Shown piece after piece: positions 33,848 to 48,800 of a DNA stretch of 64,000 nucleotides; the first letter of the stretch is position 1; the number at the start of each line of letters is the position of its first letter. Source of the DNA: Acanthococcus lagerstroemiae (Eukaryota; Arthropoda; Insecta; Hemiptera; Eriococcidae); contig CM063106.1 in the NCBI GenBank assembly GCA_031841125.1, positions 17,546,001 through 17,610,000 of the forward strand. Direction: 5' to 3'. The position numbers were made by a program, and so were the translations under genes. Under the pieces are notes generated by a model, which had not been told where the DNA came from, ran no database searches, and saw only the letters and a list, made by a program, of their open reading frames with translations.

Positions 33848-36800
33848 ATGAAGTTTGCTGAACATTTATCCGCTCATATCACCCCTGAGTGGCGAAAGCA
33901 GTACATCAATTATGAGGTAATAATTTTTCAATAATTACATAATTTATTATTCCGTGACATTGATGCTGTGGTTATTGATTTCTTGCGTCTTCTGGTTCTA
34001 CAGTATAGCAGAATGCATGATAACATTTATTTGTTTCCAATTTATTTTGTAGATTAATTTCAGCCGCCTTATTATTAGAGCTATCTGATCTTTCGAAAGG
34101 ACTACGCTTGATAAGATAATGTGTGAATGGGCACCTTATTGTGCAATAGGTCTTAGACCACTCCCGAGTGTTGATAAGGAAATCGTAATTAAATTTATTA
34201 CAATTTCATTCGGTGTTTTCATGCACTCGAATGACATAATGACTTTAGATAATTTTAATTGTAGAGACAACAGTACATGAGGTGTACGAAATTCTTGAGT
34301 ACTAGGAGTTCACAAAAGCGTAACGCTTTCGGGCTGACAGACCTAATTACCTACTATCTTGACTGAGTAATAAATCAGACGAGTTGAAATAAGTTTCATA
34401 TTTTCATTAATGAGTTATGACCTCGTGAAAATACCATAACCGTTATAGAAAAGCAATTATTCTCATTATTTTTCTCTCATTTATATTGGCAAGGAAGTAT
34501 TCGTTCTTTCATCAAGCTGATAGTTGTAGTGTCGTTGTATTCTCCCTAGTGTTCTATCTGTTCGGAGAATTTAACGTCACCTTTTAGTCATTTCTCTGCA
34601 TGCCATTGTCATTATTCATTGAATTTATTTTTGAAATGAACTATAATTTGTGCTTAGAAGCAGCTCATGTTATTTTAATTTAAAATTCGAGACTACATTA
34701 TTGTTTTTAGCATTTCTCCCTTTCGTGCTCTTTTCATTTGATGTTTTTCCTAGTGACTCATGAACTACAGTGGTGGGTGTATTTTACATTTTTGTTTGTG
34801 TACTGATTTTTCAGTTGAAAATTGAATGTAATTTGATATTGTTGACTAGTCTCTTTGTGTACTAGAAAACTGACCACCAAACTACCCTCTTCGTAAACGG
34901 GGGGAGAGGAGTTTAAAAAAAGTTTTTAGATAGACGGTCAGACAGCGAAGTAGAGACAAACCAACAGTCAGTTGTGTTCTCATTCCTCTTACTCGGGAAA
35001 ACTTCCACATCCTGGTTAGTCAGCCTGGACAGCGAAGTAGAGACAAACCAACAGTTATGATCTCGTTCCTCTCCCTCGGGAAAGCTTCACATCCTGGTGA
35101 GTCAGCGAGTCAGCCTGACAGATAAATAGAGAGCAAGTCAGTTACTTCATCTGAAGAACAGGCTGTCGGTCATCTAGAGAGACAAACAAACTGACAGATA
35201 CTCGTAGATGGACAGATTGATGTATAAAGTCTGGTCCAGTTAAGAAACGCTGATAATGTGTTCTTGAACTTGTCCTTCCTCTCCAACTTCACAATGCCCA
35301 TGCTATTAATGTGTATTGCGGGTAGCCAGTTATGTTTCTCAACTGGACCAGACTTTAGTCAGACAGCCATCTGGCAGAAAGACGGACTGCACGTCAACTG
35401 GGCAGTTTGACAAAAAGCCATACAGATAGCTGCATAGCCAATTATCTTGTCAGCCAGTTAGAAAGACTGGTTTGTAGGAAGACAGACAGATAGTCACTTA
35501 GTCAGAAAGGCCGGTTGAAAGAAGGACAGACAAGCAGTGAGTCAGACAACTTGATTGACAGAGGTGACCAGCTTGAAAATTTGTACACAAAAGAAAATGA
35601 ACTTATATCCAGGACATTCCTAGGGTCGGTGCTACACGCCGCAGTCATCAACGTCCAAATGCTACCAAATTTTATTTTCAAAAAATTCAAAATTCACTGT
35701 CTTCTGGTTTTAGGAAATGAAGTCAATGTTGTACAATGCGATAGCGGACGCTGATGCCGAAGACTTGGACGATGAAGAACGGCGCAAGAAATTCGCCCAG
35801 TTCGACGATTACTTCTTTCGCTACTGCGATGGAGAATTGAAAAAAATTAATATTTTCTTCTCCGGTAAATCTGCCAACATTTCTAAACGTTATCGGATTT
35901 TTCGTAACGACGAAGAACTTAACTGTACATCATTTAATTAATAACATAAATAACGTAACGAAGCTGCCAAGAATCATCGGCATGCATAGAGCCGACCAAT
36001 TTTTACCTATCTATGTTTTCTATTTTGTAAATTGTCTCGTCGGCGTACTCGTAATAGGCTGCGCATCCCACGTCCAAACAATTTGCCAACTGTATCAAAG
36101 GGTATGTGGAATGTACGCCACCTGAGGCGTCGTGGCACTGAATCAAATCCAGCTGAATTTGCCTTCACTGTTAATCACGTCTTTTCAGTCACGACCTTGC
36201 AATTAACTCATTTGCATCTGCTGTGTTCCAGAAAAGTTGGCCGAAGCTATCAGGAAATTTTCGTCGTTGAAAAATGAGCTCATTATACCTAAAGGTCCGC
36301 CGGGAAAGAAGAGCGACTCCAGGAGCACTGTGCCTTTGTATCCACTCTTGGACCGAACGCATATTTCTGCGCGAAAGATGAACGATCTAAAATTGGCATT
36401 TACCGAATTCTACTTGAGCCTGGTGCTGTTGCAAAATTACCAGAGTTTGAATTTTACCGGCTTCAGGAAAATACTGAAAAAACATGATAAAGTTAGTCAT
36501 ATTTTGATCTTGTTGATACGATTGAATGGTGCGCGTGTCATAGGTGGAACCTAGAAGTTGGGACGAAACAGAAAATTTGAATTTTGATGATGCACCTTAC
36601 TGGAAAGTTGCATTTTGGTGTAAACTGACCCATACATTTTATTGGAATGCTCTGATGTTGCGATGTTAGAATGATTGATATACTGCTTGAGATTGCTTCA
36701 GGATAGAAACTAGGTTTATGGCTTATATTCTACCAAATTTATTGTTAGGAAATAATGACACTTGAAAAAGGAAAAACATTCCCCCTTTATTCATGTTTAA

Positions 36801-39800
36801 TCAGAGTATGGCTACGTGTCCATCATTCGAATTGTGTTTGTGTGTACATTGTGCCCATTGTTAACTGCGAAACATGGCGCCAGACAGACGTAGGGAACTA
36901 GTTTTTTCTTGCTGAAGCATGATCATGAGAAAGAAAGTCTTGCCAAAATTCATAACTCCTTCACTTGAAAGAAGGGGTCCTGGAAAACCTGGAAAATCAT
37001 AAAAAATCATTCTTTAAAAAAGTGGCAACCCTAGAACTCATTTAGACCCTTCTCAGACTATTACAGATTCTTTTAGACTTGAGATTCTTTAAGAAACGTT
37101 TTAAGAACCTTTAACACTCCTGGAGAATAGGCCACTATTCCGAGCCTGATGTACGTTTTTTACAGGCTGATAAAAACTTACCAATATTTCCAGACTGAGA
37201 GCTAAAAGTAAGTGAATTTTTCTTGGCTGACTGTTACTATGGAAATGTGACTTCCGCCACTGCTCCGCTATCCCCGTCAGTTACCTGCTGTTGACAGATT
37301 TCGGCTATTGGGATTTAAACCTGCACTCGAGTGCGCTGCAAAATTGCCTGCGCGGGTGTTAGCGGGTGAAAATGAGTGAGTGATCATGTGTACTTTCAAA
37401 TAGAAACACTGCTATCTTCAGTAGGGTAAAAAAACGAGTAAAATTATTCTGCCAGTAGAACTGATTATAATTTAATTTTTTGGTGATGATGCAGTCGAAT
37501 TTAGGACAAATTTTCTTTGAAGGTGAATTTCTAATCGACTTAATGATAGTTGAAGTTTGCTACACGCTTACGGTAAATCATACGTGATCACTCACACATA
37601 TCGCAGGGCTGCCAACACTTGAAACTCTTAAGTTTAAATCCCAATGGGCGGTGATGGCATAACAGCCGAAAGCGCTCTGGACTAGAGAAGAAGAAAAAGT
37701 GAATTTTGGCACAGCCTACAAATGGAATATTACCAAGTTCACTCATACTCCGAAATGGACACTAAAAGAGAAAATTCCGCAACCTACTTCCAGATCACAA
37801 TAAAAGATGGGCTTCCGGTCCCTATTTCGTACTTCTTTTTGTTGAAGACCCTTCAAGACTTCTCTAAGGTCAGCAGATGTGTTTTAGACTCATTAAGGTT
37901 TTACCAGTCATATTTAAGACTCTCTCCAGATTCGCTATAGATTGTTTAAGGTCTGCTAAAACTCGAAAAAAACATGTGGACAAAGATGGTTCTTAAAGTT
38001 TGCTGAACTTGTTGAAGACTATCTTCATGTCCGTTTAAAACATATTTTCTGAACTTGTTTGAAAACTGTTAAGCCAGTTTTAGCACGTCTGTCTTGAGGG
38101 AACTCAGGAAGTCCCAATTAAGTTTTGGTCTCAGACGAGTCTGGAAGAGCCTTAAAGATAGTTTGATGCAAGTTCGTTAGAGTTTTGAAGTATCTTAATA
38201 TATCTGGAAGAGTCTTAAAGATATATCAAACAGCCTTAGTAAATCTGAAAGAAGTCCTAAAGAGTCAAAAGTTCGAATAAGTCTGAGACTCTTAATTCTT
38301 GAAGGGCCTTGAACACATCTGAAAAGTTTTCAGTACTGGAAGAATGTCAAAGTACTATCTAGAACATATCTGCTAAAGCGAACGGTACTTTGAAAATTTT
38401 GAAACAAGTTCGTAACACTTAGACAGTTAAAATCAGTTTTTGGAAAGCCTTAAACGGTATTTATATCTTTAATACCTGGAAGAGTTTCAAAATATCTAAA
38501 ACATATTTGTCAGATTTAAAGGAGTTTTGAACATTCTCAAACAAGTCTGCAATCTGGAAAAGTTTTAGTCAAGTTTGAAAAAGTCTTGAACGATGTTTAA
38601 ATCTTCTTTAATTTTCAGTCTCTTGGACAAAACTTGACCATTAATGTTTTCCAATGAAATATTAACTCGTAATATTTATTCTAAAATTCAACTTTCTATT
38701 GAGTACGCCATCAGGATTTAAAAAACAAAATCGTCCCATCCTAGTGTGTAACCATGTGACTCATACCACCTTCTTAGTGAGCCCTATATTATACTGGGTG
38801 TTTCATAAATTACTACAACAAAAGTACAGGAAAAAGATACGTCTCTCTGGAAAAGCGTTTTGCAGCTGTCTCGCTCATCCTGGAAACGTTGTCCTTAAAT
38901 ACGATGCCCTGTAATTCTCCCTCGTCTTTTAGAACTTATTATAGTCTGATCAACACGACCCAAAATATAGAGTTCCAGTCAGCATAATCTAGTAACTGAA
39001 GGAACTAGATTATACCACGTCACCGATTCCGTTTGAAAATCATCATATCGATGGTCTCATGGACACTTGTGCTAACTAATAAAAATGAAAATTTTCAGTA
39101 AAGCGTTTTAAAAATTTCATCCACTTATAACTTATCAGTTTGCTCAGTCGGAAAGCGCTTTCCAGCGGTGCAAATAATAAGCTATTAGCTATTTGGTGTA
39201 TACCATCCGATAGCTTACATCTTCAGCTACAGATTTACAATCTACATCAGGGGTCACCAAATGGCGGACCGCGGTCCGAATCCGGACCGCCGACCTATTT
39301 TGTGCGGACCCAGAAGAATCCATAATTTCGTGATATACAGACCAAAAAATAGAAAATTTTAGAAGTTGAGTACTTCTCACAAAGTTTCTGGGCTAACGAT
39401 TAGGCCTACGCCTTCTGGGTACCCGCTTTTCTTTCGAAGTCTTGATTTTTACCAGTACTTTTATCTAGTTATCATCTACCTAACAGACCGCGACTGATTT
39501 ATATTTGTTATAAACGAACCCGCAGTGAAACTAATTGGTGATCCCTGATCTACATACTTCATTTTAACAGAAATATTAGTTAGCACAAGTGTCCATGAGA
39601 CCATCGATATATGCTACATAAACCTACAAGTTGAGAACTTTGATAAGGCGAAGTTGTAGCATGAAGTCACTTGAATTCCATACCTCCAAGATAAAGAGAC
39701 TAACAAAGATATGATGGATTTCATGTTTTTTCGAAGCTTCGGATAGCAATTAAATCAGGTTTTTCGAGGTGGATCCTGCTCGCTTTTTTTGTAATTCAAA

Positions 39801-42800
39801 AATGGTTGACGTCATTGCAATTTGGTTAAGACGTAGACATGCACAATGTTCGGTGATTAATGTAAGATAATCGTGTACCTTTAACATTTACAATATCGAC
39901 TTGGGTGGCATGAAAAATGTTCATTCAGCCGTCGTATTGACGCGCGTACGTGAGTCTAATAATTGTGCCAGTCTGCTTTTCGTATCATGATTGCGATTAG
40001 GAGAAATTTTGCCGAAAATTCTTGAACTTGGCGGAAAATGAGCATGTTTGAACTTCGCTATCTCGATACGACTCATTTCCCATGTTATCGAGCTTGTAAT
40101 AAGTCAATTTATAAAATATTGTTATACATTCATTTATCTTCGTTTTCAATTTTAATGGATGTTATGTTTCTAGCTGTTACAAACATCGGAGGGAGCTCAA
40201 TGGCGGGTGGAAAGCGTGGACAATTCGACCTTTCACACCAACAACGATATCAATCGGTTGATATCCGAAACCGAGCATTTATACACCGTGTATCTAGAAC
40301 ATGGTAATCGTCAAAAGGCTATGAAACGGCTGAGAGTACCTCCGCTCGGCGAACAACGCAGCCCTTGGATCACGTTTAAAGTGGGCCTTTTTTCTGGTAG
40401 TTTTATCGTACTCTCCGTTACCGTTGTACTTTCAGGTTAGCTTCTCCGTTTTAAATATTGACATACAGTCAGTGATGGTTCAGTTTCAGTACTTTCACTT
40501 AGGATACTTATTTTAGGTTAGATGCAGGGATTGCTCTTGGGGACGCTCCTAAACCGTGTATATGACAATATAGTGTAATATTGAGTCCATACGAACAATC
40601 GAAATTTAGGTTGAAGTAGATTTTACCTATTTTTATAATTTGCTAATATGATCGATGAGATGAAAAATTGCTAATGCTGCCTGAAGTGATATGTCTAATA
40701 CCATTGACTTGATTGTCTGTCTGATAGACCGAATGAGGAATACGACTGATAAAGATTGATATGATTGACTAACACGACTGACCATCAGGATTGTCTTGTT
40801 TAATATGACTTATGAGACTGCCGTACTGGGTTACTAAATTACCGCCTGGGTGATGAATAGATACAACTGACTACCTTGTCTGATATGTCTAGTAAGACCA
40901 ACAGGACTTCTAATCTTCCTAATTGAGTGACTGGCTGATCGATGAGGTTGATATGACTGACGTGACGAAAGTTGCTGTACTGACTGATTGACTATGTGTC
41001 TCATACAGCTGATGTAGCTGACTGACTCATACAATTGACTATCAAAAGACTAGTAGGACTGCTAATATTACTAAGTGATGAGGCTAATGTAATATTGCTC
41101 ATTGCTAATGCGACTGACTATCTTGTTTGATATGACTATTGAGACTAACAGGATTGCTATTGATACTGGCTAAGTGACTGACATATAGAGAGAAACTGTC
41201 ATGGACATTATTAATGCTGCTAATGATATGATTGATGCTATACTGCCATGTTAGAGTAACTTTCTTATGCCATTATGATGGAGATACCTATTTGAATTCG
41301 TCTATCAATTGACTGTGATGATCTGCTCAGTAATTCGAATGTATGTAAAGGAAATTCAGGAACTGATTCCTGACGCATAAAAACAAGAATATGCCCAAAG
41401 TAGTTCACGCCAATTATTCTTTACACGGTTGTATGTATCATTGCAGCCATATTCCACGAAGGCAACGAACAGTTCGCGGATGTTTATCGTTTATTCCGAG
41501 CTCCGTTACTGTTGATGCAATTCATGTTCCTAATTGGCGTTAATGTCTACGGCTGGAGGTCATCCGGTGTGAATCACGTGCTAATATTTGAATTGGATCC
41601 TCGTAATCACTTGTCCGAACAACACCTGATGGAGTTGGCCGCTATTCTTGGCGTCAGTTGGGCGTTAAGCGTGCTTAGCTTTTTATACAGCAAGTACATT
41701 AGCATTCCGGCGTACGTTAGTCCATTAGTTCTACTTATTCTCATGGTCGCGTTCACCTTAAATCCGATCAAAACATTCCATTATGAAGCAAGACTTTGGC
41801 TGGTCAAGTTGATAGTAAGTTATTATTTATAATTGCAACTCGAGTACTGACCTGTTGGCTAACTTTTCTTGTGCTAGGCTTTGAGTGCGCAGAAAATTGT
41901 GAGTCTTTGGTTTTTGAAATTTAGTTGGCTTTTGATTTGTATCTGTTTACCAAAGAGTTTCCGTTCATCCAACCGTGAGGTATAGTGAGTCTGGCTCCTA
42001 GGAACGCGAATGTGTGTATAACCGCTGGAGCAGATCGAAGTATAATGTGTCTGTAGGTTCTCTAGTTGTGACGAGATGACCATTGAATGCCAATTTCAAC
42101 TATGTTCACGATATTCCTGGATTTTCTTGTATTGTTTAATCGCTATATTTTCTAACCCATGTACATGGAACCATGTTAAACTCTGAATGTATTCATGCGG
42201 GTATTATCTGTTGATAATTTTACACAAATTGTAGTAACTTCGTGAATGTTACCAGGGCCGTATAATCGCAGCGCCGTTCTTTTACGTCGGGTTTGCTGAC
42301 TTCTGGCTGGCAGACCAGTTCAATAGTATGTTGACTGTATTCACCGATCTACACTATACTATTTGTTTCTACTTGACGCATAATTTGGAAACTGGAGGTA
42401 TAGTGCTCGTACGTATTATCAGAATGTTGGCTTACTATTGCCTGATTTTGGTATTTACTTCATTATGTTCGTCACATTGCATCGGGGTGAAGTTCAGACG
42501 ACGTTTCGCCGCGTGTTTGCATTTTGAGAAAATAGCGTCGACGTTGGCATTACGCAGTCTCTATTCCTCAGCTTGGTTTTGCAGAAGGAAAATCGATTAC
42601 AACCGAGTACAGTACGTCAAGAATGGTGGTAAATTGCATTCCAGCGTGGGTCCGCCTTGCTCAGTGTCTGAGACGTTACCGTGACTCGAAAGAGACTCTG
42701 CATCTGATTAACGCCGGTAAATATGCGTCTTCGTTAGCGGTTGTGATCAGCAGCTCATTATGGACCCTTTATGAAGGTAAATATGTTGATACATGATTGC

Positions 42801-45800
42801 TCTTATTTACATTATTCATGTTACAAACGTAACTGTTGGTAAATGAGTTGTAATAAGTTTTGATAATTTTTAAAGCGGCTTCAACTATACTAATAAAAAT
42901 TCTCCATCGAACGAAAGTTGACAATTGAAGGATTTATGTGAAAAACAACCTTAGTCAGTTTTGAAATTCCGGCTTAGTGGACAGACAGTGCGGTATCCAC
43001 AGCAATTATGCTCCAACGTAATAGTACATTTGAACGAAGCAATATTCGCCGGCAAACTTACGCTGACAGTTCACCTAGCTGAAGAGAACTTATAAAGCTA
43101 TCTGTCGGCAAAGTTGAAATTTCAAAACTGACCAAGGTTGTTTTTCACATACCCTTCGATTTGTAATAAAGCTCTGAAGAGTCTAATGAAGTCTTGATAA
43201 GCCCGATCAACTTTCGGTCCTTCTATAATCCAGAGCGCTTTCGGCTGTTATACCATCTTCAGTGGAGTACTCTTAACACTTTTCTCAGTGTCGTCCTATA
43301 TTTGTGTAGTACCGTATGGTAAACATATTCAGTGTGTTCCTATTGGTTGTCTGTGGTTGTGTAGTCTGTCCAATCAGTGAGTCTTATACTAATAAAAGAC
43401 AACAAAGTACAGTACAACATTTATAGGAAACTCACATGGGCGCAGTAATACCCAGTGACTCATTCCACCATTAAGAACACAAAACAGCAGCACTACACAA
43501 CTACTGCAACAGAGCAGTCAACATTTTAAACGACAACAACCACAGAACAACAGAAATTAACATCATCAAACAAATAACCATTAATAACAAATAAATACTA
43601 TTCACAAACAGTAGACAGAATAATTAATAAATTAATACAACAAAAAAGTACAGTCACTGAACCAACAACCACAAAAACAGACAAATACGCAGAAGCAATA
43701 CCATTCGCAGGGATATGTACATACAAAATACAGAAAATATTCAATGAATATAACATAAAACTCGGAATCAGAAACAGACCACCTCTGATCAAACAAAGAA
43801 GCAATGACAAAACAGAAACAAAGGACAAGAACAACAGCAACAGAGTATACAGACTGGACTTCAAGTACTGTGACATGACCTACATAGGAGAAACAGGCAG
43901 AAAATTCACTAGAATAAAAGAACATGAAAAATCACAGAAGCCAAAGGATGACAAATCACTTTTTCGAAAACACTGCAACGACCAGGTACACAACAGCCAC
44001 AAGTTGATAGAAAAATACAAAATCGTACACGTAGAAAACAGCACAAGAAAAAGAAAATTAAAAGAACAACATACCACTCACAATTCAATTAAAAAACAAC
44101 TATAGTCAGTTTTCAAATTTTGACTCTGTCGATAGATAGCGCTATAAATTCTCTTCAGCTAGGTGAACTGTCAGCGTGAGTTTACCGGCAGATGTTGCCT
44201 TGTTCAAATGCACTATTACGTTAGAGCATAATGGCTGCGGATACAGGGCTATCTGTCTACAAAGTCGGAATTTCAAAACTGATTATGGTTGTAAATGAAA
44301 TCTTCAATTGCCTATTCTTTTCCATGCAGTGCCATACCCATATCTGGACGTCGGTAACCGAAACGATAATTTCGTATAGCGTTATTGCTTTCCCCACAGG
44401 TTCTTACGTTAAGAATATTTCTTTGTGTATGCCGAAGATGTATGGTTACATGAATCGTTACTATTTATCGCCACATGTTTCTCAGCGTTGAGTATGCAAC
44501 TCGCGTGACACACACCAACAGCATCAGTCCTTCAGATATCGTTGGTAACGTGTTGTGAGTATAATGCCTTGTTCCTGAGAACTGGCGAGAAACTGCAGGT
44601 CTTACTATCTGTCCACGTCTGCTCGTACTGCAGTCGCTTCTAAACAGTTTCCCGGGACTGGAAATCAGATCTACGTCGCAAAAATATGTAGCGGACACCA
44701 TACCACTCAGCCATAGAGCGACCGCAGTGCCAGTTAAGTTGTATAGCGTGTTCCACAATCCCTCGTCAATTCTCATACACAAGGCATTATACTTGGAGAA
44801 CCCGTTACTACCAGTATCTGAAATGTTGATGCTGTATTGTGTCTCTCGTGGGTCGCTTACTCAGTGTGGTGAAATTGTAATGATATACACAACCGCGCGT
44901 CTTAGGCATACATGAGGAAATACTTTATTGCAACAAACTGTGGGGAAAGAAATAGAAAACTACCCCGACTATCCTCCCTAGTGAACTGTGCTATATAATC
45001 ACTTTGGTCGCCGATGTCCGAATACGAGTATGATACTACAAGAAGAGCTGCTATTACTAAATGAAATATTGAGATGGGTAGTGGTACCTCTTACTCCGCC
45101 CCAGTTAGAGTAAATGCTTTCATCTGCAATCCGAAGATGGTTTTTAATTTTTTAAATCGATGCTCTATTTCTGTGGTCTGCGACATTAACTCCATAATTG
45201 CATGCGTAACAGTCCTATAACAATATTGTTTTAAATGTGCTGTACTGCCCATAGCTTGTTTATTAAATTGAAATGTAACATACAGCGGTCAAATTAATTG
45301 AACCGCGAGTTATAATTGGGCAACTATTTTCTGTTGTAGACGACCGTCCCTTCTCCGAGAATCCGTATTTCTACGTCTACTTTGTGTGCGCTACCATTAG
45401 TTCAACGTACACATACACATGGGACATCAGGATGGATTGGGGTCTGTTTGATTACAAAGACACAGATTACAAATTCCTGCGTGAAGAAATCGTGTATTCC
45501 TCTACGGTTGGTTGGCAATTATTAATATTGAACTCATTTGCCTCTTTCATGAAGTATGAGGGCGAGTTATGGGTCCTTAATGTGAAATGTTTTTCGTTGC
45601 CGCTCGGATGCCATCCGGACTGGTTTTATTGTATGAACGATATTTGAATGCTTTTAAATCAGATGTACCAGTACGGTGTTCACTGTTATTGCGAAATTGT
45701 CGCAATGGTTGTGAATAGTGTCTATTTGCACTGAAGTTGATACGTATTCCACACTAAGACGAGGAAAAGTTCTATAAAACTGTCAAATTGATGGAAAACA

Positions 45801-48800
45801 AATTGATCTAAATGTAGGAGATGTAGGAAATGAAAGGAAGTACATAAATATCCGTAGCAAAATACTGGAATGATTTTAAAACGGAGCTCGCAATCTTTTT
45901 GTTGGCCGTTGTAAATGAAAATATTTCTTCGTACGAATGAATTAGTACAGCGACTGGCAGATATTCAAAAATCGTACACGCTACATTAACCTTACCACGT
46001 TTTGTTATTCGCGTTACGTATTTGAATTTTCGTAATTTCTGATGAGTAACATGCGCTGCATCGCTGGGTATGCGAGAAATAGTACGCAAACCTCGTAGGC
46101 GGAGCATTTATTCAATTCATGGATTTTTATTATTTCAAAGTTTTATTCGTAAATATTAATAATTGACATGTTGATAGTTATACTGGGTAGAGTCACCGAA
46201 CCAGATGATGTTTATTCTTCACACTTCAAGTGTATGCTGTACCTTTACAGGTGTTCTATTACTTGGCTATCATAGAAGATTTGATACTACGTTTTGTGTG
46301 GCTGATTACCTTCTTGGTCACGACGAACAATCTGGTTTCAAAAGAAGTCATGAGTTCGATTACGGCTCCTTTAGAAATATTCAGGTAACTATCCAGCAGT
46401 TACATTTTATTTAACTTGTTATCAAGTCTGAAAGAATCATTTGAAACGCTCCTATGGTGTTGAGTTGCAGTTTTTAGGAATCGGAGGGATGTCTAAGATT
46501 GACTTTTCGAAACTGCCGACGCCATGTTGACTTTTCGATGTCCCTTGGAAGGTCTTGATTAGGATTTTGGAAATACGATCTTCTATAGTTGCTTGATTTT
46601 TTCTTGACATTTTTATGTTTTTACTTTGGCTCAGAAACCGGGAAAACGTTACTTTCACGCGCCGCGTTGATAGTAATAATAATAATAATAATACTAAAAA
46701 TAATAATGAGTTATCCTGTTCGATGGTGTGGGCCAAGCTTGATTCGTCGGCCCTCTGCCTCGACCACTCCGTCTGCATCTTCCTCTTGATGATGGCCGTG
46801 ACAAAGGCCGATACCCGGTTCCAACTACTTCGACCCTTCATCATCTCCGGAACAAGGGCGTCCGGCGCGAGACGGCTTATCACGCCGTCGTCTTCGTCGC
46901 TTCTGCCGCCACATGTCTTTACTTTGGCACACAACTGAAGAAAGCGTTACTTTGGAACGTGACGAAAAGAGCGTTACGAAAATAATAATGATGATAATAC
47001 TGACTGACTGACTGACTGACTGACCGACTAACTGACTCAACACTTCATTCTCCTGCGGGCATCACACTCCTTGTATCAGCCTGTATTCCCATGCGAGCAT
47101 CACGTTCCTTGTACCAGCCTGCGAGCACTACGCTCTGCTAGTGCATCATCTTGCATATGAGTCTGCAACCACGGGAGAGCATTTTCATGTCTGCTTCGCG
47201 GACTGCGCCGACATAAGAATGTCTTGGTTCAGCGAACGTAGCGTCCAAAAAACGAACGCGCCAGAAAATATGGAGCACAACGTGCCCTTCGGAGCGTAGC
47301 GGACGACGACATTCTCATGTCGATGCAGTCCGCGAAGCAGACATGAAAATGCTCTCCCGTGGTTGCAGACTCGTCTGCAAGATGATGCCCTAGCAGAGCG
47401 TAGTGCTTGCAGGCTGGTGCCAGGAATTTTCCTTGATATCGGATATGTTTTTCCAATAGAGTCAATCCTTCAACAACAAATGAATATTTTCTCTGTATTG
47501 TTTTAATTTGTGGGGAAGAAATGTTTATACCCAGGACAGGCAATGAATTAATACTATATATAACTAGCTGACCCGTTTCATGCCTCATCTAGACTGTAGA
47601 CTAAAGTGAGTTATATGGAAGAACATGGTGTCTGGCTCTGTAACAGTACATATTATGTAAGTTATTACAAATCAGATTAATTATTTGGTGCTCAGTTTCC
47701 CTCGCATTTGGTTTCTAGGCTCGAAACTAGCTAAGTATTATTTTACGCAGGTATCCCTTGTTGTAACCGCAGGTGTAGATGATGCCTTCTTAATGTCGGG
47801 TAGATACGTGTTTCTTTGGAATGGGTAGGTAAACTTACTGAATTTCTGTTCTGTGTGTGCGCCTGTGTTGATGGATAGGTAGCGGTATAGCACCTGGTTG
47901 CTATGAGGTTTCGTATTCACTGTTACTGAAACCTGCGGAAGTTTGTGATGGGAAATAGCTTCAATCAGAGATGATAAGCCAATCAATGTAGCTTAAACTT
48001 ATGGGTTTTGCTTACGACCTTGAAAATATGGCCGATGCTTATAGCTTATAGCTTATGAGGTGATTAGCTTAAGCTTATGGCTTGTAGCTTAAACTTACAG
48101 CTGATAAAAAATCTTCATCTGAAATGTATTCAATTTTGACTCTTCTTGAAACATTTTCCCTCTCAGATTTGAGGGGGGGGGGATGGAAATTGGAAACTAG
48201 TGAAAAACAAAATATTAAAATTTGTTCTCTGATATTAGAAAATGAAAAATATCGTAAATCAGCCGAAAAATATGGAGTTTAATATGGGTATCCAATAATT
48301 GGTTCCAAAAGTAGCTAAATTCGGGTTTGGTAACATTTTGGCCATATCCTCCGAACTGTGGCGCATACCAATGGGAAGGAGGTGCAAGATGACAGTTATG
48401 ATAATCACACAGAATAAAATTAAAGATCATGGAAAGTGGTTGAACATGGTTTTCATAAAATGAATTTCTTAGTACAAAATTGTATTGGGAAATGTTGGTA
48501 TCTTTTCTATTTACTGTAACACTCTAGAAGGAGAAGGGATATTAATTTAGTGATGAGGAATGTTATTTATGTAGACTAAAGAATCTAGGCCCAACAAATT
48601 GCTGTTGACATGGATAGAAGAACTAGCTGGGTTATGGTTTAACACTTATGAATAATAAAAAAAGTTTTCCCTTAATCTAGATAAAAGAAAATTGTTAATG
48701 ACTGTTTCTATGGAAAATTTAATGTACAATCAATTGCAAATAAAGAAATAGTAGCTTAAGAGGGCAAATTTCGCGGGAAATTGAAAAAAATATGAAAATT

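Noticed and set aside
42328..42684. A 118-aa open frame across XPR1 exons 6-7.
   Set aside because: It is read-through of the short intron 42398-42584; the conserved protein requires splicing and a frame change.
47966..48120. Possible hAT-type MITE starting CAGAGATGATAAGCC with AGCTTAAACTT repeats, similar to 11811-12468.
   Set aside because: Right end (CTTCATCTG) is weak and flanking octamers GCTTCAAT and AAATGTAT do not match, so boundaries are not supported.
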